From positions 39,998 through 103,997 of the forward strand of contig NZ_JAKGRW010000051.1 in NCBI RefSeq assembly GCF_021555175.1: DNA of 64,000 nucleotides. The letters are read 5' to 3'. The notes beneath the pieces were generated by a model. The model saw nothing but the letters and a program-made list of their open reading frames with translations. It was not told the DNA's origin and did not search any database. Positions 1-6,718 of the stretch are shown here, piece after piece. Positions within the stretch are counted from its first letter, which is position 1, and every line of letters begins with the position of its first letter. Made by a program: the position numbers and the translations under genes. This DNA comes from Nocardioides alcanivorans. Its GTDB lineage: Bacteria > Actinomycetota > Actinomycetes > Propionibacteriales > Nocardioidaceae.

Positions 1-96
1 TCGCTTGGCGCCATCGGCCTCGAGGTCGGCACCATCCAGGACGTCACGCCCACGCCCCACAACGGATGCCGGCCGCCCAAGCGCCGCCGCGTCTGA
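1..96 (+). CDS. rpsK: 30S ribosomal protein S11, C-terminal end (partial)
   Basis: The window opens inside this gene. The 31 visible codons read SLGAIGLEVGTIQDVTPTPH and then NGCRPPKRRRV, the invariant S11 C-terminus that lies near the mRNA exit of the 30S platform. The 5' part is outside the window. It is 36 bp upstream of rpsD, the usual order of the bacterial alpha operon (rpsM-rpsK-rpsD-rpoA-rplQ). Confidence 0.97.
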   Translation, partial: SLGAIGLEVGTIQDVTPTPHNGCRPPKRRRV

Positions 97-132
97 TCGC
101 CTACGTCGAAGACTTTGCAAGGAGACTAGAAA

Positions 133-741
133 ATGGCCCGTTACACCGGCCCCATGACGCGCAAGTCGCGTCGTCTCGGCGTCGACCTCGTCGGCGGAGA
201 CCAGGCGTTTGAGCGCCGTCCCTACGCTCCCGGCCAGCACGGCCGTGCGCGTATCAAGGAAAGCGAATACCGCAACCAGCTGCACGAGAAGCAGAAGGCC
301 CGCTTCTCGTACGGCGTGATGGAGAAGCAGTTCCACCGTTACTACGTCGAGGCGGCCCGCCGCCCCGGAAAGACCGGTGACAACCTGCTGCAGCTCCTCG
401 AGGCCCGCCTCGACAACGTTGTCTACCGTGCCGGCTTCGCCCGGACCCGTCGTCACGCCCGCCAGCTGGTCGTGCACGGTCACTTCAAGGTGAACGGCAA
501 GAAGGTCGACATCCCGTCCTACCAGGTCGCTGCCCACGACGTGATCGACGTGCGGGAGAAGAGCCTGGAGATGACCCCGTTCATCGTGGCTCGTGAGACC
601 CACGGCGAGCGCGTTGTGCCGGCTTGGCTGGAAGCCCTCCCGAGCCGTATGCGGATCCTTGTCCACCAGCTCCCCGTGCGGGCGCAGATCGACATGCCGG
701 TCCAGGAGCAGCTGATCGTCGAGTTCTACTCGAAGAAGTAA
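133..741 (+). CDS. rpsD: 30S ribosomal protein S4
   Basis: This is primary 16S rRNA-binding protein S4, which nucleates 30S assembly. The protein has 202 aa, normal for actinobacteria. It starts MARYTGPMTRKSRRLGVDL and carries the S4 RNA-binding domain around residues 90-155 (LLQLLEARLDNVVYR, then ARQLVVHGHFKVNGKKVD). The start is supported by the purine-rich AAGGAGA at 119-125. The absence of zinc-binding cysteines near the N-terminus marks it as a C- form. It sits between rpsK and rpoA, and a strong hairpin follows directly. Confidence 0.98.
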   Translation: MARYTGPMTRKSRRLGVDLVGGDQAFERRPYAPGQHGRARIKESEYRNQLHEKQKARFSYGVMEKQFHRYYVEAARRPGKTGDNLLQLLEARLDNVVYRAGFARTRRHARQLVVHGHFKVNGKKVDIPSYQVAAHDVIDVREKSLEMTPFIVARETHGERVVPAWLEALPSRMRILVHQLPVRAQIDMPVQEQLIVEFYSKK

Positions 742-749
742 TCGCCTGC

Positions 750-779
750 CCGGTCCTCCGCGCTTGTGCGGAGGACCGG
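750..779 (+). terminator. 12-bp hairpin between rpsD and rpoA
   Basis: CCGGTCCTCCGC (750-761) pairs perfectly with GCGGAGGACCGG (768-779) around a 6-nt loop. It begins 9 bp after the rpsD stop and has no U-tract. It may be a partial terminator or RNA-processing signal that sets the ratio of ribosomal protein to RNA polymerase alpha, rather than a full stop. Confidence 0.55.
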
Positions 780-803
780 ATCTTCCCATCGATCACCGTA
801 GTT

Positions 804-831
804 CGGGCCCATCAAATGGTGGGTGGGCCCG
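804..831 (+). promoter_or_regulatory. second hairpin just upstream of the rpoA ribosome site
   Basis: CGGGCCCA (804-811) pairs with TGGGCCCG (824-831), ending one base before the rpoA Shine-Dalgarno GGAAGGA (832-838). Such placement could affect rpoA initiation. The function is inferred from position only. Confidence 0.35.
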
Positions 832-846
832 GGAAGGACAACATCA

Positions 847-1866
847 GTGCTTATCGCTCAGCGCCCGACCCTGTCGGAAGAGTCCGTTGACGAGTTCCGC
901 TCGCGGTTCGTGATCGAGCCGCTGGAACCCGGCTTCGGCTACACGCTTGGCAATTCGCTCCGCCGTACCCTGCTCAGCTCCATCCCCGGTGCAGCGGTCA
1001 CGAGCATCAAGGTGGACGGCGTCCTCCACGAGTTCTCGACCATCGAGGGCGTGAAGGAAGACGTCACCGAGGTGATCTTGAACCTCAAGGGCCTGGTCGT
1101 CTCCTCGGAGCACGACGAGCCCGTCACGATGTACCTGCGCAAGCAGGGCGCCGGTGACGTCACCGCCGCCGACATCGCGCCTCCGGCCGGTGTCGAGGTG
1201 CACAACCCCGACCTGAAGCTCGCGACGCTCTCCGACAACGGAAAGCTCGAGATGGAGCTCGTGGTGGAGCGTGGCCGTGGCTACGTCAGCGCCGTGCAGA
1301 ACAAGGGTGCTGACAACGAGATCGGCCGGATGCCGGTCGACTCGATCTACTCGCCCGTCCTCAAGGTCACCTACAAGGTCGAGGCGACGCGTGTTGAGCA
1401 GCGCACGGACTTCGACCGTCTGGTGATCGACGTCGAGACCAAGCCGTCGATCCGTCCTCGCGACGCGATCGCCTCGGCTGGCAAGACCCTGGTCGAGCTG
1501 TTCGGCCTCGCCCGCGAGCTGAACGTCGAGGCCGAGGGCATCGACATCGGCCCGTCGCCGGTCGACGAGCAGTTGGCTGCCGACCTCGCCCTCCCGGTCG
1601 AGGACCTGCAGTTGACCGTTCGCTCCTACAACTGCCTCAAGCGTGAGGGCATCCACACCGTGGGTGAGCTCATCTCCCGTTCGGAGCAGGACCTCCTGGA
1701 CATCCGGAACTTCGGTTCCAAGTCCATCGACGAGGTCAAGGGCAAGCTGGTCGAGATGGGTCTGTCCCTCAAGGACAGCGCCCCCGGCTTCGACGCCGCA
1801 GCGGCTCTCGCGGCCTACGGTGACGAGGACGACGACGCCAGCTTCGTCGAGGACGAGCAGTACTGA
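847..1866 (+). CDS. rpoA: DNA-directed RNA polymerase alpha subunit
   Basis: The alpha subunit dimerises to start RNA polymerase assembly, and its C-terminal domain contacts promoters and activators. The 339-aa protein shows the N-terminal assembly domain (FGYTLGNSLRRTLLSSIPG near residue 30) and the alpha-CTD (ELTVRSYNCLKREG-like stretch, then LDIRNFGSKSIDEVKGKL near residues 265-300), followed by an acidic tail. I start at GTG 847, which gives the canonical MLIAQRPTL and has GGAAGGA 8 bases upstream. An in-frame ATG at 823 would add eight residues from inside a hairpin and is rejected. Confidence 0.97.
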   Translation: MLIAQRPTLSEESVDEFRSRFVIEPLEPGFGYTLGNSLRRTLLSSIPGAAVTSIKVDGVLHEFSTIEGVKEDVTEVILNLKGLVVSSEHDEPVTMYLRKQGAGDVTAADIAPPAGVEVHNPDLKLATLSDNGKLEMELVVERGRGYVSAVQNKGADNEIGRMPVDSIYSPVLKVTYKVEATRVEQRTDFDRLVIDVETKPSIRPRDAIASAGKTLVELFGLARELNVEAEGIDIGPSPVDEQLAADLALPVEDLQLTVRSYNCLKREGIHTVGELISRSEQDLLDIRNFGSKSIDEVKGKLVEMGLSLKDSAPGFDAAAALAAYGDEDDDASFVEDEQY

Positions 1867-1874
1867 GTTGAACC

Positions 1875-1909
1875 GTGCGAGCGTGTCGCCTCCGGCGGCA
1901 CGCTCGCAC
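1875..1909 (+). terminator. hairpin after rpoA
   Basis: GTGCGAGCGTG (1875-1885) pairs with CACGCTCGCAC (1899-1909). The 13-nt loop itself contains CGCC/GGCG, giving an almost continuous stem. It lies 8 bp after the rpoA stop and lacks a U-tract, so it may be an attenuator or processing site before rplQ. Confidence 0.5.
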
Positions 1910-1933
1910 ATCAGCACCATCACATTCGTCAAT

Positions 1934-1978
1934 CCGGTACCTGATACGGCCGGCTAACCCGGTACCTGACACGGCCGG
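1934..1978 (+). repeat. two tandem copies of a 20-bp motif, period 25 bp
   Basis: CCGGTACCTGATACGGCCGG (1934-1953) is followed by the same motif with one change (T to C) at 1959-1978. They sit directly in front of the rplQ ribosome site (AGAAAGAGAG, 1981-1990). The role is unknown. Confidence 0.7.
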
Positions 1979-1996
1979 GCAGAAAGAGAGAGCATC

Positions 1997-2521
1997 ATGC
2001 CTACTCCCACCAAGGGAACCCGCTTCGGCGGCAGCCCGGCGCACCAGCGCCTGATCCTGGCCAACTTGGCCACCGCGCTCTTCGAGCACGGCCGGATCGT
2101 CACCACCGAGGCCAAGGCCCGCCGGCTGCGCCCGGTGGCCGAGAAGCTCATCACCAAGGCCAAGAAGGGCGACCTGCACAACCGTCGCGAGGTCCTCAAG
2201 ACCATCCGTGACAAGGGCGTCGTGCACGTGCTCTTCACCGAGATCGCTCCCACGTTCGCGGAGCGTCCCGGTGGCTACACCCGGATCACCAAGATCGGCC
2301 CCCGCAAGGGTGACAACGCGCCGATGGCCGTCATCGAGCTGGTGACCGAGGCCTACGAGCCGAAGGCTCGCGCCCCCAAGGCCGAGGCTGCTGCCCCGGT
2401 CGAGGAGCCGGCCGCCGAGGTCGTCGAGGAGACCGCCGAGGTCGAAGCAGCAGAAGAGACCGCTGAGGAGACCACCGAGGCCCCGGCCGAGGAGTCTGCT
2501 GAGGAGTCCAAGGACGCCTGA
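1997..2521 (+). CDS. rplQ: 50S ribosomal protein L17
   Basis: L17 surrounds the peptide exit tunnel. The first ~120 residues are the conserved fold (MPTPTKGTRFGGSPAHQRLI, then ANLATALFEHGRIVTTEAKA). Residues ~121-174 form a low-complexity Ala/Glu-rich acidic tail, an extension seen in actinobacterial L17 and absent from the shorter E. coli protein. It is the last gene of the alpha operon. In M. tuberculosis the next gene is truA; here 2.7 kb of HNH/repeat DNA separates them. Confidence 0.97.
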   Translation: MPTPTKGTRFGGSPAHQRLILANLATALFEHGRIVTTEAKARRLRPVAEKLITKAKKGDLHNRREVLKTIRDKGVVHVLFTEIAPTFAERPGGYTRITKIGPRKGDNAPMAVIELVTEAYEPKARAPKAEAAAPVEEPAAEVVEETAEVEAAEETAEETTEAPAEESAEESKDA

Positions 2522-2582
2522 GTCCGTCTCGTCCACGAGGCCCGTCATCCGCGAGGATGGCGGGCCTCGTGGCATTTCGCCC

Positions 2583-3218
2583 ACTCCCGTTGGTCGAGCC
2601 CGTACCCCGTTGGTCGAGCCTGTTTGCCGTTGGTCGAGCTTGTCGAGACCACGCCCCGGGCCGTGCTGGTACCCCGTTGGTCGAGCTTGTCGAGACCACG
2701 CCCCGGGCCGTGCTGGTACCCCGTTGGTCGAGCTTGTCGAGACCCTGCACGTGGGTGTCGAGACCACGGCCCCGGGCCGTGCCGTCCGGGGCAACCTCCC
2801 TCGCTGGGGCGGCGCGTCGTGCGCGCGGCTCTTTGGGTGGGTTGCGTGGGGTGGGCGCCCGCCGCGGCCAAGCCCCTTGACGCTCCGTCGGCAACCCCGG
2901 ACGTCCCACCCCGCACCTGTACTCCGTTGGTCGAACCTGTCCCCCGCTGGTCGAGCCTGTCGAGACCATGTACGCCTGTTGGGTCGACCTGTACGTCGTT
3001 GGTCGAGCTTGTCGAGACCTTGCCCCGCGGGTCAGAGGGTCTCGACAGGCTCGACCACCGGGATCCTGTTCTCGAGCCCATGGCATCCCCGCCGGTCGAG
3101 CTTGTCGAGACCGCACGCCGCCGGTCGAGCCGCACGCCGCCGGTCGAGCCGCACGCCGCCGGTCGAGCCCGTACTCCGGTGGTCGAGCCGTACTCCGGTG
3201 GTCGAGCTTGTCGAGACC
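2583..3218 (+). repeat. left repeat array, core GGTCGAGCTTGTCGAGACC
   Basis: This 636-bp stretch has full copies of a 20-22 bp unit at 2629-2650, 2676-2697, 2723-2744, 2946-2967, 2998-3019, 3091-3112 and 3197-3218, plus one inverted copy at 3038-3058. It also has many half units (GTTGGTCGAGCC at 2589, 2609 and 2934). Three half units spaced 19 bp apart (3121, 3140, 3159) form a small tandem. The unit contains a direct CTCGAC-NNN-CTCGAC duplication on one strand. Spacers are short and not conserved as in CRISPR. No gene is supported between 2522 and 3320. Confidence 0.9.
2629..2782 (+). repeat. 47-bp tandem repeat nested in the left array
   Basis: Units starting at 2629, 2676 and 2723 are spaced exactly 47 bp apart. 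Each has the 22-bp core plus a shared spacer (ACGCCCCGGGCCGTGCTGGT and ACCCC). A degenerate partial fourth unit runs from about 2756 to 2782. The near identity indicates recent duplication. Confidence 0.85.
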
Positions 3219-3320
3219 TCTCCCATGCTGGTGGCGTGCCTGTGCCCCGGGAGAGCGTGTGTTCTCCCGGGGTGGGCGGGTGGATCCTGTTCGGCAGGCG
3301 CTGCTTGTGACCGGTGGTGC

Positions 3321-4844
3321 TCAGCGGGTCTCGCTGATGTCGCTGGTGTTGGTGGTGTCGTGGGTGCCTCGTGGGGTGACCAGCCAGGTCCTGCCGTGCT
3401 GGCTGGTCCAGATATAGGTTCCGTCCCTGGCCCGGCGATAACGCCAGCGGCCGTGGGTCTTCATCAGGTGGTGACGCCGACACAACGGCGCCAGATTCTC
3501 CGGCCGGGTTTGCCCGGGTGGGCCACCCTCACCGGGTGGGAGATACGGGTCGATGTGGTCCAGATCGGCGTCCCAGCTGGAGCGTTCACAGTTGGGGTAG
3601 ACACAGTGTGGGTCACGGAGTCGGACGAGGGTGTCCATCCATTCGGGTGGATCATGTCGATCCACTGCATCGGTGCGGTTCAGGTCGACGACTGGGGTGA
3701 TGGTCGCGAGGGAACCGTGGCGGGTGATCCAGTCTCGTAGTTGGGTGGTGAGGATCTGTCCGAGCCGGTCGGTGGAGGCGATGCCGTCGCCGTCCAACCC
3801 CAACTCGTGGGGGTCGAGGCCCAACGCGAACAGGTCGGCGAGGTTGACGTGGGCCATCACCCGCAGTCCACGCCGGCGTCCGAACGGGCCCGGTGTCGTG
3901 GCCAACCGACCCGGCTTCACCCCGATCCCCGGGTTGCCCAGCACCGGCTCGCCACCCGCTGCCGCAGCGCCGTCCGTGCTGTCGGTGCTGCTGCTGTCGC
4001 CGGCGCTGGTGGCGTTGCCGGTGTAGTCGAGGGTGGGTTGTTCGGTGTCGTCGGTGAGCCGTCCGATCGCTTTGGCACGGCGTTGGTCGACTGGTGTCGG
4101 TGTCTCCGAGGTTCCGCATCGGCTTCGGCCTCGGCAGTTGAGGAGGTCCAGGAATCGGGTCAGGTCCAAGGAGTCACCGACGGCTTGGAGCTCGGAGGTG
4201 CCAGCGATCCCGCCGGCTCCTTCTTCTTGTCCGGCTTGGGGGTGGTGCAGCCACACTCCCCAATCAGCCTTCCCCTTCGCCGCGCTTGGGTCCTTCACCA
4301 GCTCGGGGTGGAACTTCGCGATCGCCATCGCCAACCACTTCTCGATCGTCGGCCACCCGGTGAGGCCGGTCGCGGCGAGGTGCTCGTCGAACCACCGTGC
4401 AGCGGCGTACGACAGTTTCCTCGTGAGCAGGGCGACACGGCGGGCGTTCCACCCCGGCACCTCCAGGGCCTCGACCTTCGCCCACAGCTGCGGCAACCGG
4501 TGGACCAGGTCCAGGGCGTCGGCGACCAACGCGAACCCGGCACTACGTGAGATCCCGGCCGAGGCGGCGAGTTCCTCGACCGCGAACAACGCGACATCAG
4601 GGGTGCCGTCACCCGAGATCGGCTGTCTCACAGTCGGTGGGAAACAGGGTCTCGTCACCCACCACCGCCTTCGGGTGCTCCGGAGACGGCGGGTGCATGA
4701 TCGCCCACTGGTAAGCCAGACCGCAGCTTGCTGCGGATCGCCTTCAGCTCGACGACCCGGTTCTTCGGCGAGGAAGCCGAGCAGGGTCCCGCCATCGAGG
4801 TCAGAGACCTCGTACGGCTGGTGGCGGGCGTCGATTTCGATCAT
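3321..4844 (-). CDS. DUF222/HNH endonuclease (REP13E12-like), frame-disturbed N-terminus
   Basis: The C-terminus holds the HNH nuclease motif: YPNCERSSWDADLDHIDPY, then LAPLCRRHHLMKTHGRW at residues ~425-475. The middle (~70-230) matches the DUF222 domain of the REP13E12 family. Residues ~28-70 are in the wrong frame. Reading other frames recovers KNRVVELKAIRSKLR and then AYQWAIMHPPSPEHPKAVVG, so three single-base shifts occur that cancel to zero. Unlike other breaks in this window they are not simple G/C losses, so real decay is possible. The gene lies between two arrays of the same repeat in opposite orientation, inside the conserved rplQ-truA junction, which suggests a mobile unit. Biological function of the family is unknown. 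Confidence 0.85.
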   Translation of the reverse strand: MIEIDARHQPYEVSDLDGGTLLGFLAEEPGRRAEGDPQQAAVWLTSGRSCTRRLRSTRRRWWVTRPCFPPTVRQPISGDGTPDVALFAVEELAASAGISRSAGFALVADALDLVHRLPQLWAKVEALEVPGWNARRVALLTRKLSYAAARWFDEHLAATGLTGWPTIEKWLAMAIAKFHPELVKDPSAAKGKADWGVWLHHPQAGQEEGAGGIAGTSELQAVGDSLDLTRFLDLLNCRGRSRCGTSETPTPVDQRRAKAIGRLTDDTEQPTLDYTGNATSAGDSSSTDSTDGAAAAGGEPVLGNPGIGVKPGRLATTPGPFGRRRGLRVMAHVNLADLFALGLDPHELGLDGDGIASTDRLGQILTTQLRDWITRHGSLATITPVVDLNRTDAVDRHDPPEWMDTLVRLRDPHCVYPNCERSSWDADLDHIDPYLPPGEGGPPGQTRPENLAPLCRRHHLMKTHGRWRYRRARDGTYIWTSQHGRTWLVTPRGTHDTTNTSDISETR

Positions 4845-4931
4845 GGAACCAGTCCAACATTTGGCTCCGACACAACCCGACGATCACGAACCCAACCTGT
4901 GGACAACCACCAGCCGGCGCTGCCGGGACGA

Positions 4932-5184
4932 GGTCTCGACAAGCTCGACCACCGGTCCGGTCTCGACGGGCTCGACCTACGGTCCGGTCTCGACAGGCTC
5001 GACCTCCGGGCTGGGTCTCGACAGGCTCGACCTCCGGTCTGGTCTCGACAGGCTCGACCAACGATCCGGTCTCGACAGGCTCGACCAACGATCCGGTCTC
5101 GACAGGCTTGACCAACGAACGGTCTCGACAAGCTCGACCAACGATCCGGTCTCGACAGGCTCGACCAACGAACCGAGCTTGACC
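4932..5184 (+). repeat. right repeat array, nine copies of GGTCTCGACAGGCTCGACCA
   Basis: Copies begin at 4932, 4959, 4986, 5014, 5041, 5068, 5095, 5121 and 5148, a nearly perfect 27-bp period (26-28), with a broken tenth copy at about 5174. The core varies at AAG/AGG/GGG in the centre; most linkers are AACGATC-like. The orientation is opposite to the left array. It lies upstream of the HNH gene start. Nothing else is seen between 4845 and 5257. Confidence 0.92.
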
Positions 5185-5257
5185 AACAGGGGTGGGCGGC
5201 GAGGATCACGCGGTGACGGGAGGCGTGGGCAGTTGGCGAACCGGCGCGGGTGAGAGG

Positions 5258-6129
5258 ATGCCGGACGTGCGGATCAGGATCGACCTTGCCTACGACGGCA
5301 CGGACTTCAAGGGATGGGCCAGACAACCGGGACTGCGGACCGTGCAGGAGGAGTTGGAGGCCGCCCTGGTCACCGTGCTCCGCACCGAGGGGGTCCGGGT
5401 GACCTGCGCCGGGCGCACGGACGCCGGCGTACACGCCCGGGGGCAGGTCTGTCATCTCGACCTCGATGACGACGTGCTGGTCAGGGCGGGACGTGCTCGG
5501 AGTCATGGTTCGACCGACCCGTCGGCCTTGGCGGCCCAGGTGGCACGACGGGTGAACGGGATCCTCCCCGGTGATGTGAGGGTGTCCTCGATGTCTCTCG
5601 CACCGGAGGGTTTCGATGCTCGATTCTCGGCGATCTGGCGCCGATACGCCTACCGGATCGCCGACACCCCGGAGACGATCGATCCACTCACCCGCAACCA
5701 CGTCCTCACCTGGGGCCGCCCCTCGACGCCGCGGCGATGAACGAAGCGTCGCGCTCCCTGCTCGGGCTCAAGGACTTCGCGTCGTTCTGCAAGAAGCGCG
5801 AAGGCGCCACCACCATCCGCACGTTGCTCGACCTCGAGTGGGAGCGCGTCGACGGCCACCTGGTCGGAACTGTTCGTGCCGACGCGTTCTGCCACAACAT
5901 GGTGCGCTCGCTGGTCGGCTGCCTGATGGCGGTGGGGGACGGGCGCCGCGAGCCGACGTGGGCTGCCGAGGTGCTGGGAGCCGCGCGCCGCAATCCCGCG
6001 GTCTCCGTCGCGCCTGCCCACGGGTTGACGCTGGAGGAGGTTGGCTATCCGGAGGGCGCCGAGTTGGTCGCACAGGCCGAGCGGGCGCGCAACAAGCGGG
6101 AGCCCTGGGAAGGTGGCACGCGTGAGTGA
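5258..6129 (+). CDS. truA: tRNA pseudouridine(38-40) synthase TruA (frame break near 5715)
   Basis: TruA makes pseudouridine at positions 38-40 of the tRNA anticodon arm. The catalytic Asp lies in GRTDAGVHARGQ (~residue 55). LAYDGTDFKGWARQPG marks the N-terminal domain, and FCHNMVRSLVGCL the C-terminal one. The frame breaks at CGCCCCTCGAC near 5717; adding one C gives GRPLDAAAMNEASR and a 290-aa protein, so I treat it as one gene with a sequencing undercall. Start ATG 5258 gives MPDVRIRIDLAYDG; upstream codons come from repeat DNA. Confidence 0.92.
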
Positions 6130-6718
6130 GCACTATTTCAGCGCCGACCCGACGGCGGAGTTCCGGCGCGAACCGGTCGAGGCCCGCGTGTGGGGTCATG
6201 ACTTGCTGCTCTCGAGCAGTTCAGGCGTCTTCTCCAAGGGCCATCTCGACATCGGCACCTCCGTGCTCCTGCGACACACGGATCCGCCGGTGGCTGGTCG
6301 GGTGCTCGATCTCGGTTGTGGGTACGGCGTGATCGGGTTGGGCATCGCGGTTGCATCTCCCGAGGCAGTGGTCACCGGGGTCGACGTCAACGAGCGCGCC
6401 TTGTTGCTGGCCCGCGAGAACGCCGAGGCGTTGGGAGTGTCCGACCGGTTCTCCGCGCACCTGCCCGACGACGTACCGGAGGGAGAGTTCGACGAGATCT
6501 GGTCGAACCCGGCCGTCCGGATCGGCAAGGAGGCAATGCACGAGATGCTGCTGCGCTGGTTCGCCAGGCTCACCCCGGACGGACGCGCGGTGATGGTGGT
6601 CGGCAAGAACCTCGGCGGAGACTCCTTGCAGCGATGGTTGGGGGAGCAGGGCTACCCGACGACCAGACTGGCGAGTGCCAAGGGATTCCGGGTCCTGGAG
6701 TCCAGGGTGGCGCGATGA
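6122..6718 (+). CDS. class I SAM methyltransferase, RsmC-like
   Basis: This 198-aa protein resembles the methyltransferase half of RsmC (16S rRNA m2G1207). SAM motif I is VLDLGCGYGVIGLG (~residue 62) and motif II is VTGVDVNERAL. The motif IV position, usually NPPF/NPPI in N-methyltransferases, reads SNPAVRIG here, so the second Pro is replaced by Ala. The GTG start at 6122 overlaps the truA stop by 8 bp, indicating translational coupling. The target (rRNA guanine or other) is inferred from family only. Confidence 0.8.
   Translation: MSEHYFSADPTAEFRREPVEARVWGHDLLLSSSSGVFSKGHLDIGTSVLLRHTDPPVAGRVLDLGCGYGVIGLGIAVASPEAVVTGVDVNERALLLARENAEALGVSDRFSAHLPDDVPEGEFDEIWSNPAVRIGKEAMHEMLLRWFARLTPDGRAVMVVGKNLGGDSLQRWLGEQGYPTTRLASAKGFRVLESRVAR

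Noticed and set aside
823..846. ATG 823 as rpoA start
   Set aside because: It lies in a hairpin arm before the Shine-Dalgarno; GTG 847 gives the family's conserved N-terminus.
844..1932. Long minus-strand open frame (362 aa) opposite rpoA
   Set aside because: It mirrors rpoA codon by codon through high GC bias and has no recognisable domain or start context.
4932..5184. CRISPR array
   Set aside because: Units are 20 bp with 6-8 bp linkers that are nearly identical, there are no unique 30-bp spacers, and no cas genes are nearby.
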